Assembly (NCBI GenBank): GCA_963805985.1
Contig: CAWDWG010000013.1
Span: 389,463 to 453,462 of the forward strand
Origin: Bog-257 sp963805985
GTDB lineage: Bacteria > Acidobacteriota > Terriglobia > Terriglobales > Acidobacteriaceae
Reading direction: 5' to 3'
Length of the DNA stretch: 64,000 bases
Part shown: in pieces, positions 48,431 through 57,452 of the stretch
Numbering within the stretch: position 1 is the first letter of the stretch
Layout of the letters: the number at the start of each line of letters is the position of its first letter
The notes under the pieces: generated by a model
Told to the model about the DNA's origin: nothing
The model's database searches: none
What the model saw: the letters and a program-made list of their open reading frames with translations, nothing else
Program-made: the position numbers and the translations under genes

Positions 48431-49372
48431 TTAGGAACGTACTCCGGCGAAGAGACGGCGTCCCATCGCTTCCACAATGCTGATGGAAGTCTCAACTTCC
48501 GCTTGGCTCAAAGCGATCCTGCGACCGGGGATTGCCCCGGCATCATTCGCTTTCTGAATATAGTCGTCGTCGATCACTCCCATCTTGTGGGCCAGCAGAT
48601 GGCGTTTCTGGAATGCGCGGCACGCTGCATCCCATTCGTCTGGACGCAATGCATCGGCAAAGTCGAAACCAAACGCATCCTGAACTTTGCGCCTCGCGGC
48701 CGCGAGGTTTTGAAAGCGTATTTCAATCGACTTGCTCTGGCATAGCTCCCGTCCGAAGCCGTCAAAGGCAGAAACGGCATTCTCCAGCGCATCTCCGATC
48801 AGATGAGTGGCGAGATCTGCTTCTGCTGCTGCAGCGAGCGCCAGCTCTTTTCGCGCGAGTTCGAGGTTCTTGACCAGAATCTGCAACGAATTATGGACGC
48901 CGCAGTCGGGGCACCAACCGAAAACGCCGTAAATGGCGTAGCGCAAAGTACAACTGTCACAGGTGATTGCCGTTTCGAGTTCCTTTTCACGGTAGTAGCG
49001 GATGGGTAGCGGTGCTGATCTCTGTACTTTCAGGCTGAGGCCAATCCCAAACAGGCCTTGCGGCTTATGCTCAAATTCCAGAGACTTCAGGTCTTTATGG
49101 AGCGCGTCCGTGACCTTTCTCAAGACAACGGATTTCGCGTATTCAATCTGCTCCTGCGTGAAAAACGTGTTGCTCTCGCCTTTATGACCGCAATAGGCGC
49201 AAAAACACGGGGATGGCCCTTTGACGCCGGTACCAGGGGTGATCTTGAAATATCCGAGGCAAACTTCTACGGGACACTCCCTCCCCAGATAACCATCATC
49301 GTCGGCGGTAATTGGAATACTAAACTGTGTGCCCAGGTTGTCGAGATTGCTGGTACTGAAACGCCGCATCAT
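48431..49372 (-). CDS. Zinc-ribbon and HEPN-domain protein ending the CBASS operon
   Basis: 313 aa. Residues ~25-65 hold CPVEVCLGYF...CFCAYCGHKG and ~135-158 CDSCTLRYAI...WCPDCG, two zinc ribbons. The C-terminal third is helical with AFQKRHLLAHKMGVID, an R-x4-H motif typical of HEPN ribonucleases. The ATG overlaps the exonuclease stop (ATGA), so it is co-translated with the CBASS operon. An RNA-binding or RNA-cutting accessory effector is a good inference; the family as such has no name I can give. Confidence 0.65.
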   Translation of the reverse strand: MMRRFSTSNLDNLGTQFSIPITADDDGYLGRECPVEVCLGYFKITPGTGVKGPSPCFCAYCGHKGESNTFFTQEQIEYAKSVVLRKVTDALHKDLKSLEFEHKPQGLFGIGLSLKVQRSAPLPIRYYREKELETAITCDSCTLRYAIYGVFGWCPDCGVHNSLQILVKNLELARKELALAAAAEADLATHLIGDALENAVSAFDGFGRELCQSKSIEIRFQNLAAARRKVQDAFGFDFADALRPDEWDAACRAFQKRHLLAHKMGVIDDDYIQKANDAGAIPGRRIALSQAEVETSISIVEAMGRRLFAGVRS

Positions 49373-49928
49373 GTCCCCGTTGCTTTGCTCATCATTCGGC
49401 GGAACATCTCCGCCTGTTCAACAGCATCATCAAGCGCGTTGTGGGTATGCGGAGATGGCCCTTTAAGCTCCGACCGGATGCGGCTCGACCGCGTATCTTC
49501 CCAAGTGCAACCCGTCATGCCCATGTAGTAGGACTTGATGTCGATGCCGCCGAATCCAAAGGGGTTCTCGCCCAGGTACTCTGAAAGTAAAAATTAACAA
49601 ACGCCCAATCGAACGTTGCGTTGAACCCCACAAACACAGGTTTCGCCGCCTTCGCCACGCTTACAAGCCAGTCGCGAAAGGCCGTCATTGCTTCTTTCGG
49701 CTCACGGCCGGTTCTTCGCGAAGTCCTGAGCGTCCTGCCGACCACTTTCATTGCGTCAGGCACGAATTTGTCATTCGCGGGCTTCAGTTCAACGTAGAAA
49801 GTATTCTTCGGATCGTCCACCACGACTGCCCCAAGCGAAAGCATGCTGAACGTGGAAGGCACGGGGCCCGCGGCCTCGATATCGACCGATATGTAGACTT
49901 CTCGCACCGTGCCTCCACGATTCGTCAT
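49369..49928 (-). CDS. 3'-5' exonuclease of DnaQ/RNase T type in CBASS operon (frameshifted)
   Basis: From ATG 49928: MTNRGGTVREVYISVDIEAA (first D-x-E), FSMLSLGAVVV, FRDWLVSVAKAAKPVFVGFN and ATFDWAFVNFYF (Asp). One missing base near 49,575 leads into EYLGENPFGFGGIDIKSYYM and HTHNALDDAVEQAEMFRRMM, the final His-Asp box. All DEDD residues are thus present. Another local double shift lies near 49,720. ~187 aa. 3'-5' exonucleases recur as ancillary genes of HORMA/TRIP13 CBASS. ATGA overlaps link it to both neighbours. Confidence 0.75.
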
Positions 49929-51136
49929 GGACTCTTCACAATCGGTGGCCTGTTGATGTTCTTTTCCCAAAATTCGACAAGGGCCTTTTTCCTGTCCGCG
50001 AACAGAGCGGCTCGGCTTCCAGAAGTGACACGGTATCATTTCCTGGTCAAACGGCAACTTGGTTCCCTCCTCTGCTGTCACCAGCACACGATTCTGGCGT
50101 TGCCAAGAGCCGTAGCCAAGTTCGATGAAACAGTTCGGCCGCTCGCCGGTGACATCGACAATAGCCAGCGAAGAGAAATGCAGGCTCTCGAAGATGGCGA
50201 CATTCATGAAGGCATGGTCGCTCTTATCCGTGCCGATTTCTACGCGGCGTGATTCCGGCTTCCTCCACGACCGGATCGACAACCTCACGGAAAAACGATT
50301 CAACTGCGCTGAATTTCGGATGGGTGGCGTTGAGCAAGCCGGACATAAGAAGGCGGTAGGTCGGGCGAGTCTTGGAGAGCAGCTCGCAATTTTGGCGGCA
50401 ATGTCGCGTCGGGGCGCGGTGCCGTTGCGTGTGGCGATTCCGGCAAGTGCAGCGCCTTCCGTATTTGCAAAAGCAGGGTCAAAACGAAAGAAACGAGCAG
50501 GCTCGCTGCGGGCCTCTTTTGCGAGGCGAAGAGCCCCACCGGTGCCGTCATCGCTGCTGGCTCCGAGCGGCAGATCAAGGGGGATGACCGGTTTGCGGCG
50601 CTGCATGTACAGATCGCTGAATGCTCAACTCCCGTGCCGCCGCCAAGGATCACCAGCGCATCGCCGAACACCGCCTGACGCTGGCGCAGAAGCGCGGCTG
50701 CCCGTGATCCCGGCATGATCGACTCAACCTGCAACAGGCCGCTGCTGAGTAATGTCGTCGTAGAGAGGGCGCCGGTTTTCTGGAATCTCTGACTCTGCCT
50801 TCTCCGATGTCGCGACGACGATAGGCAGGCCGAATTCCGCCGGCCAGGCGCTGACGCCCAAGCGATGCAGTCGGCGGCGGTTTCGAGAGCGGTCCAGTCG
50901 AAAGCAGGCTGGGCGCGTCGGCCGCTGCGCCCTCCGGGCCGGGGCTCCTTTCCAAGTGCTGACCACAATCCCGCCACCTGCCCTCATCAGTCCCTGCACC
51001 AGAGTCGCTCGCACCATTCATGGGCGTACGCGATGAGAGCCGAGTCGGTCTTGGCGTTTGCCGACCCGCGATCTGCATGCGCCGGCCGAACAAGGGCCAA
51101 AGGATGCGGTGCTGGGAGTCGTGATGAGCCAGTCAT
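49925..51136 (-). CDS. SLOG plus deoxyribosyltransferase/TIR-like protein, candidate CBASS effector (heavily frameshifted)
   Basis: The ATG at 51136 overlaps the cap6 stop. Read across frames: LVQGLMRAGGGIVVS, FDWTALETAADC, LPIVVATSEKAESEIPENRR, QRQAVFGDALVILGGGTGVE(H) and KPVIPLDLPLGASSDDGTGG, a SLOG (LOG/DprA-like) domain of the kind found next to TIR or nucleosidase domains. The second half is HPKFSAVESFFREVVDPVVE, then FSSLAIVDVTGERPNCFIEL, GYG...NRVLVTAEEGTKLPFD, resembling nucleoside deoxyribosyltransferase/TIR-like folds, ending INRPPIVKSP. About 400 aa. SLOG could sense the cyclic nucleotide and the second domain degrade a nucleotide such as NAD+. Inference. Confidence 0.65.
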
Positions 51137-52060
51137 AGTCCGTTTCTCACTGCCGGCGACGGCCGTACTTCCTTGGCGGCCTGGATCAGATCTTCTCCGG
51201 TCAGCGCGCGGGTCGGAAAGGCCCGGCAAAGGGCATCGGGAAGAAGTTTGGAACGCAAATCGGAAAAAGTAAAACCCGGCTGTCCATCTCCGGCCCGGTG
51301 AGCCGGACGAGTTCACGGATAGTCTGGTCCTGTGATATTCAACGCCCTCCAGATCCATACGAAACAGTTCTTCACGCTCCTGATCATTGGGCCGGTTGAA
51401 TTCTCTGTCCGTGCGGCGCGGCGCACGATGGCAGGGTCCAGCGCGGCAGCCCTGTTGGTGCACAGAAATACGAGGATGCGGCCGGAATGGCGGCGAAGAT
51501 CATCGACTTTCTGGATGATGGTGTTGACCGCAACCTTGTCCTCATGATGGCTCTGTGCGGTTTCCCGTGTTGAGGCAAGCGAATCGGCCTCGTCGATGAT
51601 GAGGAACGCTTGGCGCGTCTTGCCCGGCTTGCTTGGCGACGACATCGAAAGCCTCGTTAAGCAGCGTGCTCATCTGTCCGACTTTGCCGGAGCCACGAAC
51701 GCGAGTGCTGAGCTTGAACAGCATCGCTTCCTGCTTGGCCTCGCGCGCTAGCCGGTCGCAGGCGCCCTCGGCCGTCGCCGTTTTCCCGGTGCCTACGTCG
51801 CCGGCAAAAATGACGAGCGGATATCGCTCCGCTACCGCCGCGCAAATCGGCAGTTCCTTGTGATGAAATTTCTTACTCCAGTGCGCGCAGTTCCTGCGGA
51901 TCGGCGAGCAGGCGCAAGTCCCGGTGAAGCCTCTGGTAGCGGTTCTCAAAACCGACCAGCCGCTTGGTGGCTGCGGCGATCTTGTCGTTGGGGAGATCCA
52001 GCTCCAGTTCAAAAAGGCTCTCTTTTCAATCACTTCGCTCATAATGCTCATGCCTGCCAT
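51133..52060 (-). CDS. cap6: CBASS TRIP13/Pch2-like AAA+ ATPase Cap6 (frameshifted)
   Basis: From ATG 52060 (or 52042, MSEVIEKRAFLNWSW). Composite reading gives KFHHKELPICAAVAERYPLV, FAGDVGTGKTATAEG (Walker A), KVGQMSTLLNEAFDVV, TRQAFLIIDEADSLASTRET (Walker B), ILVFLCTNRAAALDPAIVRR (sensor 1, Arg finger), GPEMDS and the C-terminus FPTRALTGEDLIQAAKEVRP before the stop. About 305 aa. TRIP13-type Cap6 remodels the HORMA protein to switch off CD-NTase activation. Two to four single-base shifts break it as written. Confidence 0.85.
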
Positions 52061-52065
52061 TCAAA

Positions 52066-52573
52066 TTACTGATAGACACTCTTGGTCACGCCCCAGCCAT
52101 TGCTGACGTAATTGCGATCCGACGACCGGGTAAGAGTAGGGAAACGACAAGTCCGTGCTCGACGACGACCAGGTCGTGCTCAAGCGTCTGCTGAAATGCC
52201 GCCCGCTGCGTATCGGTCAGATCACGCCATTTCTGGCTGTACCGCACGACGACGTTGAGCTCTCCTCCCGGCGTGCGCGGCCATAGATTGTTTCCCGGAC
52301 GCTGCGCGGTGAGGCTGCGACGCGTCGGTGGAGACTTCATATTTGGCCGCGCGTATTACGTTTCCCGACGGCATCCTGCAGTACAATATTGGCTTCCACC
52401 AGATAGCCCTTCTGCGCCATCGCCTTCACGTCGGCCGCGTATTGTTTCACCAGATCGCGGGTCAGCAGACCCGTGGACTGCGCGTTCATGTCCAGATCGG
52501 CGGCAAAGCAGTCGATCACCTTGCCGATGTCGGCAATGGTATAGGTTTGAGTTAGTGTTTCCGTGTATGACAT
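52066..52573 (-). CDS. cap7: CBASS HORMA-domain protein Cap7 (frameshifted)
   Basis: ATG 52573: MSYTETLTQTYTIADIGKVI, DCFAADLDMNAQSTGLLTRD, KAMAQKGYLVEANIVLQDAV, then in other frames RAAKYEVSTDAS, SLTAQRPGNNLWPRTPGGEL, NVVVRYSQKWRDLTDTQRAA and the C-terminal safety-belt end RNYVSNGWGVTKSVYQ. About 169 aa. This matches bacterial HORMA proteins of type III CBASS, which bind peptides and activate the CD-NTase on infection. It begins three bases after the CD-NTase stop. At least three one-base shifts are present. Confidence 0.83.
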
Positions 52574-52576
52574 GCA

Positions 52577-53537
52577 TTATTCCTCGATAACAAATGATCG
52601 GCCAAAAATTTCTTTCCAAAGCTCCAGGGTCTGCGCCTTTGCCGCCGTGATTGCGCGCGTAGCTGAGGGTTTCCCAAGCTTCCTTAGCTTTTTCGACGAT
52701 GTCCGTGCAGTCCTGGTCGGTGATTTTTCGTGCGACGTTGTTGTCCGCGTTGCAGGGGTCGAGGATCACGACACGATCCTTCGGGAAGGATTTCGGCTAC
52801 CCGCATTCCTTGAAGCAGATCGCCTTCGTCAGCTGCGTCTCCGCGACGAACAGGAAGAATCGCAGTAAGCCCTGCTTCCAGCGAAGCCGGCGCACCTTCT
52901 GGTCCTGCAGATGGCAGACGATCAGCTCGATGGTGAAGGAGCGGAGGCTGTCGTCCAGCTCGTGGAAGTTCCGCCAGAATTTGAGCAGGCGCACAAGCGC
53001 CGTGAAATTCGCGTATGCGTCCTTCCGTGCGCGAATAAATTCCAACTGCTTCGTGACGCTGGTCTTAACCGGGGCCTCACCCTGCGATGACGGCTGCCAT
53101 CCGTAATCGCCAGGACCGTCGATCGGGATGAGCGGCACGAGATCCATTTCGAGACCGGAAACCTGGAATTCGATGCCGAGCGTCCGCGGCTGGACCGTGA
53201 AGTCTTCGGGCTTCTTGGTGGGATAAATCTTCGCCAGAAGCTTTCCGGATGCGGTCGTGGAGGTTCGCGAGGTCGTACTGGAGCTCCGTTCGTGTTCAGA
53301 AAGACGGCCACGTCGGCGTCCACGCCGAAGTCGCCCCTCGGGCGAAGCACCGTTCCCTTGCGCAGGGAGCCGGTTTTCAGGAATTTCTTGATGTCGATGA
53401 CCTTATCGCCGTTGGCAGCCGCGGAGAATCTTCTCAATCAGGCGGTCCACCTGGGCGAGATATTCCGCCCGTTTGCCTTTTGGCAGTTTGAGCCGGTTGT
53501 CGACGAAATAATTCAGCTGCGTGTCTGTTAGTTCCAT
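52577..53537 (-). CDS. CBASS oligonucleotide cyclase (CD-NTase, frameshifted)
   Basis: ATG 53537 opens MELTDTQLNYFVDNRLKLPK, DRLIEKIL. After one extra base come KKFLKTGSLRKGTVLRPRGD and FGVDADVAVFL (the G-S...D-x-D nucleotidyltransferase core), then EFQVSGLEMDLVPLIPIDG with the third Asp, TSVTKQLEFIRARKDAYANF, LLKFWRNFHELDDSLRSFTI, DRVVILDPCNADNNVARKIT and IFGRSFVIEE. About 320 aa. The enzyme makes the cyclic di- or trinucleotide alarm. Clade and product cannot be read safely. About four shifts. Confidence 0.85.
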
Positions 53538-53750
53538 AGATTCACCTGATTCCACGCCTTGCTGATTTGAAGTTGACCTCAACAGTCATCCGCATGCAAT
53601 CACCGCCCATTCGGCGCTTCCCCTGAGCGCTCCTCGACCAGAACTTGCATTCGCCGAAGCGAAGTGCAATAGTTGGTGTCCGCATGGGCAACAACATGGA
53701 CAAACGCCGCATCCAATCTCTGGCGGAAAACAGAGCGCTCGGTTCGAACA

Positions 53751-53768
53751 GTTGTCCATACAGACAAC
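53751..53768. promoter_or_regulatory. Inverted repeat GTTGTC-N6-GACAAC between capH and the CBASS operon
   Basis: Perfect 6-bp arms separated by CATACA, 39 bases upstream of the capH ATG and in the divergent region shared with the CD-NTase start at 53537. It is the best candidate for the CapH binding site controlling both transcripts. Confidence 0.6.
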
Positions 53769-53807
53769 AGTTTATCAGAGTTCAAATCCTTGTCAAGGGG
53801 AGGTGTG

Positions 53808-54198
53808 ATGGCACAACCTGCATTTGGATACCTGCTTCAATGGCTACGGAGCAAAGAGGTCTGTCATTGCGCGAATCGGCGCAGCTCGCCGATATTGATC
53901 ATGCATACATCTACCGTTTGGAAGCCGGCGAAAAGGAATCTCCATCTGAAGAGGTACTCACAAAGTTAGCCCGCGCCCTGAAGGCTGGCAAACGCGGAGC
54001 CGAAATGCTCCGTTATCTCGCGGAGCACCCGGACGTCGATCCGGGATTGGTAGCGCAAGCGCTCGCGGACGCAACAGTTACCATCGAGGAGTTCCTTCCG
54101 TGGCCGGGGTAGCCTTTCGTGGAGCAGGCAGGCCGGATTACCCTAGACTGCTCGAACGTGTGCGAAGAATTTTGCGCGAAGAAAATCGCAATGGATGA
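53808..54198 (+). CDS. capH: XRE-family repressor of CapH type (frameshifted)
   Basis: GGGGAGG precedes ATG 53808: MAQPAFGYLLQWLRSK, then after one missing base RGLSLRESAQLADIDHAYIY, RLEAGEKESPSEEVLTKLAR, the XRE helix-turn-helix, and EHPDVDPGLVAQALADATVT. It stops at 54112 in that frame. A further one-base change gives SVAGVAFRGAGRPDYPRLLE and RVRRILREEN before a stop overlapping capP. CapH binds the CBASS promoter and is cleaved by CapP after DNA damage or infection. Confidence 0.78.
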
Positions 54199-55071
54199 GT
54201 TTCGAGCTGTTCTTAAAGCACGGGAGTTTGTTCGGAAGGTGAATCCCTCTGCCTTTCCCGTTCCTGTCGAGAGCTATGCCAGGGAAGTGGGAGCGGTTAT
54301 CCGACCGCAGACTGACCTCGAACCAGATGAAGCGGGATATTGTTTTCAGAACGGGGCAAGCGTTTCATCTGCACCAACGCTAATGACAGGGCGGAGCGTC
54401 AACGGTTCACGACATGTCACGAGATCGCCCATATCGTGCTTGGACTGCCGTCCCAGCATGACGCATCGCCGTGGTGGAGTTACGAAAAGAGGCCGCTTGC
54501 GGAAATACTTTGCGACATCTTCGCCGCGGAGCTGCTCCTCCCGTATGACCTTTTCCAGCCGCAAGCCGAAAAACTCCAGGATGGGTCTCGCCGCCATCGA
54601 CGATCTCGCTGAGCGCTTTCAGGCATCTGTGACTGCGACTGGTTCCCGTTATGCGGCCGTGATCGACACCCCGCTGGCTTTCGTGCTTTCGGAACATGGT
54701 AAGGTTCGGTATGCGTCGAGATCGAACGCGCTGAAGGATGCTTATGGCTGGGGACCGCCGCGTCTGGATTTACCCGACGGCAGTTTCTCAAAAAACTTCG
54801 TTCCGGTGCAGGATGCGACAGCCCCGCGCGCATCGACGCGGACATCTGGTTCAGTGATTGGGAACGCGGTGGCACTCTGCTGGAAGAGGCGCGTTACGTC
54901 CCGCAATGGGATCAGACCCTTACGCTCCTGTGGTTCGAGGACGGAGAGGTCGCTGAGAAGTTCCGAGACGATCGAGGCGAGATTGTACAGCAAGAAGAAC
55001 ATGAAGATGATGGCGGGCTCAAAGAACTAGACGGTATTCTCCGGTGGCCAAGCAGGCGCCGACGCAGCTAA
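54191..55071 (+). CDS. capP: ImmA/IrrE-type metallopeptidase of CapP type (frameshifted)
   Basis: ATG 54191: MDEFRAVLKAREFVRKVNPS, SYAREVGAVIRPQTDLEPDE; next frame GKRFICTNANDRAERQRFTT followed by CHEIAHIVLGLPSQHD with the zinc-binding H-E-I-A-H, and LAEILCDIFAAELLLPYDLF with the third ligand Glu. Then AERFQASVTATGSRYAAVID and a GAF-like C-terminus ending QTLTLLWFEDGEVAEKFRDD. About 290 aa. It overlaps capH and reads away from the CBASS operon, the published CapH-CapP plan. Three shifts as written. Confidence 0.8.
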
Positions 55072-55311
55072 ATTCCCCGCCTTTTGACGAGTCTGGCGGA
55101 TGGAGTAAGGGTTTGTTACACCCGAAGCAGGGGTAGGCACAGATGCTCCGGCTAGCTTCTGGCCCAGTTTCATGTGCCGGAACTAGGCCGAACAACGGCG
55201 GGAGAGGCCGGCGAATCGAGACTTACTCTCACCTGTCTCGGCCGTGCCGTTCCACCTCTATTATCTCTGCTGCTACACTGTCCAACGGTCATTTCTCCTG
55301 AAAGGATTCTC

Positions 55312-55649
55312 GTGAATCTAGAAAACATATTGGCAGAACTGAGGTCACAGCGCGCTCGCATCGACCAAGCTATTTCAGCGCTCGAAGGAATCACCGGTCC
55401 TCTGCGCCTCGCCGCGGGCGCCCCCCGAAGTCACAAACTGCATCGGCAAGACGCCAGAGACGGCGCACGATGAGCCCCGCCGCCCGCAAGCGAATCTCAG
55501 ACGCGATGAAACAGCGCTGGGCAAAGTGGAAGGGAAAGTCTGCTCCCAAGAAGGCCAAAAGCCGCCGTCCAATGAGTGCCGCTGCCAGAAAGAAGTTGTC
55601 GGCGTTGATGAAGGCGCGCTGGGCAGCGAGGAAAAAGGCGAAGGCTTAG
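55312..55649 (+). CDS. Small AT-hook-like basic protein (one frameshift)
   Basis: GTG 55312 (AAAGGATT upstream) opens NLENILAELRSQRARIDQAI, a short coiled coil. After one missing base near 55,415 the frame reads GRPPKSQTASARRQRRR, an AT-hook core, then MSPAARKRISDAMKQRWAKW and RRPMSAAARKKLSALMKARW, two copies of a Lys/Arg-rich helix, ending at 55649. About 112 aa. Proteins of this plan are frequent in Acidobacteriota and probably bind DNA. The last 59 codons from 55470 could also be a separate gene. Confidence 0.6.
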
Positions 55650-55677
55650 TCGTAATAGCCGGGAGGGCAGATCAACG

Positions 55678-56469
55678 ATGTCTTCCTCATCCTTCGGAAA
55701 ACACGCGAGTGGCGCGACGAGTGGTCAGCCTGCAGTCCCCGAGCCTTCGTTCGCCGAGAGAGCACGCACGTTGATGCACTCGGGCCGAATCGGTAGTCTC
55801 TCGACCCTGTCGCGGAAACAACCCGGTTTCCCCTTCGGATCATTGATGCCTTACGCGCTGGACGGCCAGGGCCGTCCCATTTTCCTTATCAGCACGATGG
55901 CCATGCATACGCAGAATCTGCAAGCGGACCCGCGCGCCAGCCTGTTTGTGACAGAGCCCGGGGCCAGCGGTGACCCGCTCGGTTCATCCAGAGTTACGTT
56001 GATAGGGAGTGTCAGCAGAATACCGGAGCCAGAGCTGGCGGCCGCGCGTACGGTCTACCTGACGCGTTACCCAGACAGCAAGTACTGGGTCGATTTTGAC
56101 GATTTCTTCTTTTACCGAATGGATGTATTGGACGTTTATTACGTGGGCGGCTTCGGAGTGATGGGATGGGTGGCGGCTTCAGATTACTCCGCAGCGCAAT
56201 CCGATCCGCTGGCTGAGCACAAGAGCGACATCATGCAGCACATGAATGCCGACCATAAGGATGCGCTCATCCTGCTCGCCAAACGGTTTGCTGGCATTGA
56301 GGCACAGGAGGCAGAGATGACCTCGGTCGACCGCCTCGGCTTCCACTTGCGCCTGAAAACCAAGGATGGCGTGAAGGGAACTCGAGTCGCATTCTTGCGG
56401 GAAGTGAGCGATCCGTCGCAGACCAGAGAAGTGATTGTCGAAATGGTGAAGCAGGCGCGCCAAGTTTAA
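55678..56469 (+). CDS. HugZ-like pyridoxamine-phosphate-oxidase-fold protein
   Basis: 263 aa. FAERARTLMHSGRIGSLSTL, FPFGSLMPYALDGQGRPIFL, HTQNLQADPRASLFV and YLTRYPDSKYWVDFDDFFFY form the split-barrel flavin/heme-binding fold. The C-terminal EHKSDIMQHMNADHKDALIL followed by VDRLGFHLRLK is the DUF2470 domain that completes HugZ-type proteins. Relatives bind FMN or degrade heme. It is intact and probably a host gene. It is followed by a structured region and terminator at 56581-56725. Confidence 0.88.
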   Translation: MSSSSFGKHASGATSGQPAVPEPSFAERARTLMHSGRIGSLSTLSRKQPGFPFGSLMPYALDGQGRPIFLISTMAMHTQNLQADPRASLFVTEPGASGDPLGSSRVTLIGSVSRIPEPELAAARTVYLTRYPDSKYWVDFDDFFFYRMDVLDVYYVGGFGVMGWVAASDYSAAQSDPLAEHKSDIMQHMNADHKDALILLAKRFAGIEAQEAEMTSVDRLGFHLRLKTKDGVKGTRVAFLREVSDPSQTREVIVEMVKQARQV

Positions 56470-56580
56470 GCTGGCTGGCGTTCGCGGTGGACTTGCCCAG
56501 ATCTGTAAAGGTGTCGCTGGCCCTGTGCGCATCGGGGAGAAGTCGAACAACGGATCTGCGACCCTACCCAAAAGTAAAAA

Positions 56581-56692
56581 GGCTGTGACTTTGGTTATGC
56601 TCTAGCCGACAACTCCTGCGAGGGAGTCCCCAGCGTGGACGCATGTACCGTCACAGCCCTTGATGCGGTCACCGCTTTCGCGGTTCCAAACC
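56581..56692 (+). ncRNA. Candidate structured RNA, unidentified
   Basis: GGCTGTGAC (56581-56589) pairs perfectly with GTCACAGCC (56650-56658), closing a ~60-base loop. The loop contains an inner hairpin (ACTCC 56612-56616 with GGAGT 56623-56627). More stem-like sequence follows (GCGGTCACC-GC), then the terminator. I cannot match it to a known RNA family. It could be a small RNA or a 3' UTR structure of the HugZ-like gene. Confidence 0.3.
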
Positions 56693-56725
56693 CCAACTGA
56701 CACCTCGCAGCGCAGTTGGTTTTTT
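56693..56725 (+). terminator. Intrinsic terminator
   Basis: CCAACTG (56693-56699) and CAGTTGG (56713-56719) form a 7-bp stem followed by six T (56720-56725). It ends whatever transcript reads from the HugZ-like gene or the candidate RNA. Confidence 0.7.
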
Positions 56726-57452
56726 CGGGTCTGGCAGTATCGGCGAGTCGCCCCGCCTAACTGACCACTCAGCTTACTTCAGGCTAACTACGTTTAAGAT
56801 GTCAGCCCTTTTCTGCCGTCGACGAGACCAATCCTAATAGGGAAACGTGAGTTGTCAACGCCCGGGGTTGGTGCAATCGACAGATATTTTGGGCCGCTAG
56901 GCGTTCCGTGCAAGTTACTGAAGACAAGCCGCTTGCAATTCTCGTCAAAGGAATCTGCGGAAGTTCTTCACATTGTTTTCACAGAACTGGATGACAGAAA
57001 GACACTAGGCATCCGGAAACGCCACAGTTCAGCGCGGCTGAGGCCCTCAGCCGACAGGAACCGTTCATCAACCAGAATCTCGCCTACCAGGCGTTAGGCA
57101 TGCTGACACAAATGCTGCGCCACGGCTCTGTTTCGTATCAAGGCGGGTTCTACAATTTAGCTATCGGACAGCTTATGCCCTCAGGGATTCGGGCCGTCCC
57201 GGCTAATCACCGGCTACGTCGCAAGTAAGAATCGCGCGAATTGCCACAGGCGCTCCGCCTTGTCCTGCCAACTTTCTTCTCCTGCGTGACGGCGGCCGGG
57301 ACGAGGTTTCTGGCCGTTAAAGTGAAGTTCGGGACCGAACCGGCGTTGCTCGTAGCCGGCGCAGGCTGCCGGCTGAAAACAGGGATCCTACCGGTGTAGG
57401 GCGTTCGTCCGAGAACTTCAAATATAACCCTGGGGTATCATTCGGGAAGCAG
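56726..57452. other. Intergenic region with gene debris
   Basis: No intact gene. A plus-strand stretch around 57,022-57,228 reads FSAAEALSRQEPFINQNLAY, QALGMLTQMLRHG and so on without a start codon, and looks like the tail of a decayed gene I do not recognise. The rest shows nothing clear. The promoter of the Gabija-like operon must lie near its right end. Confidence 0.35.
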
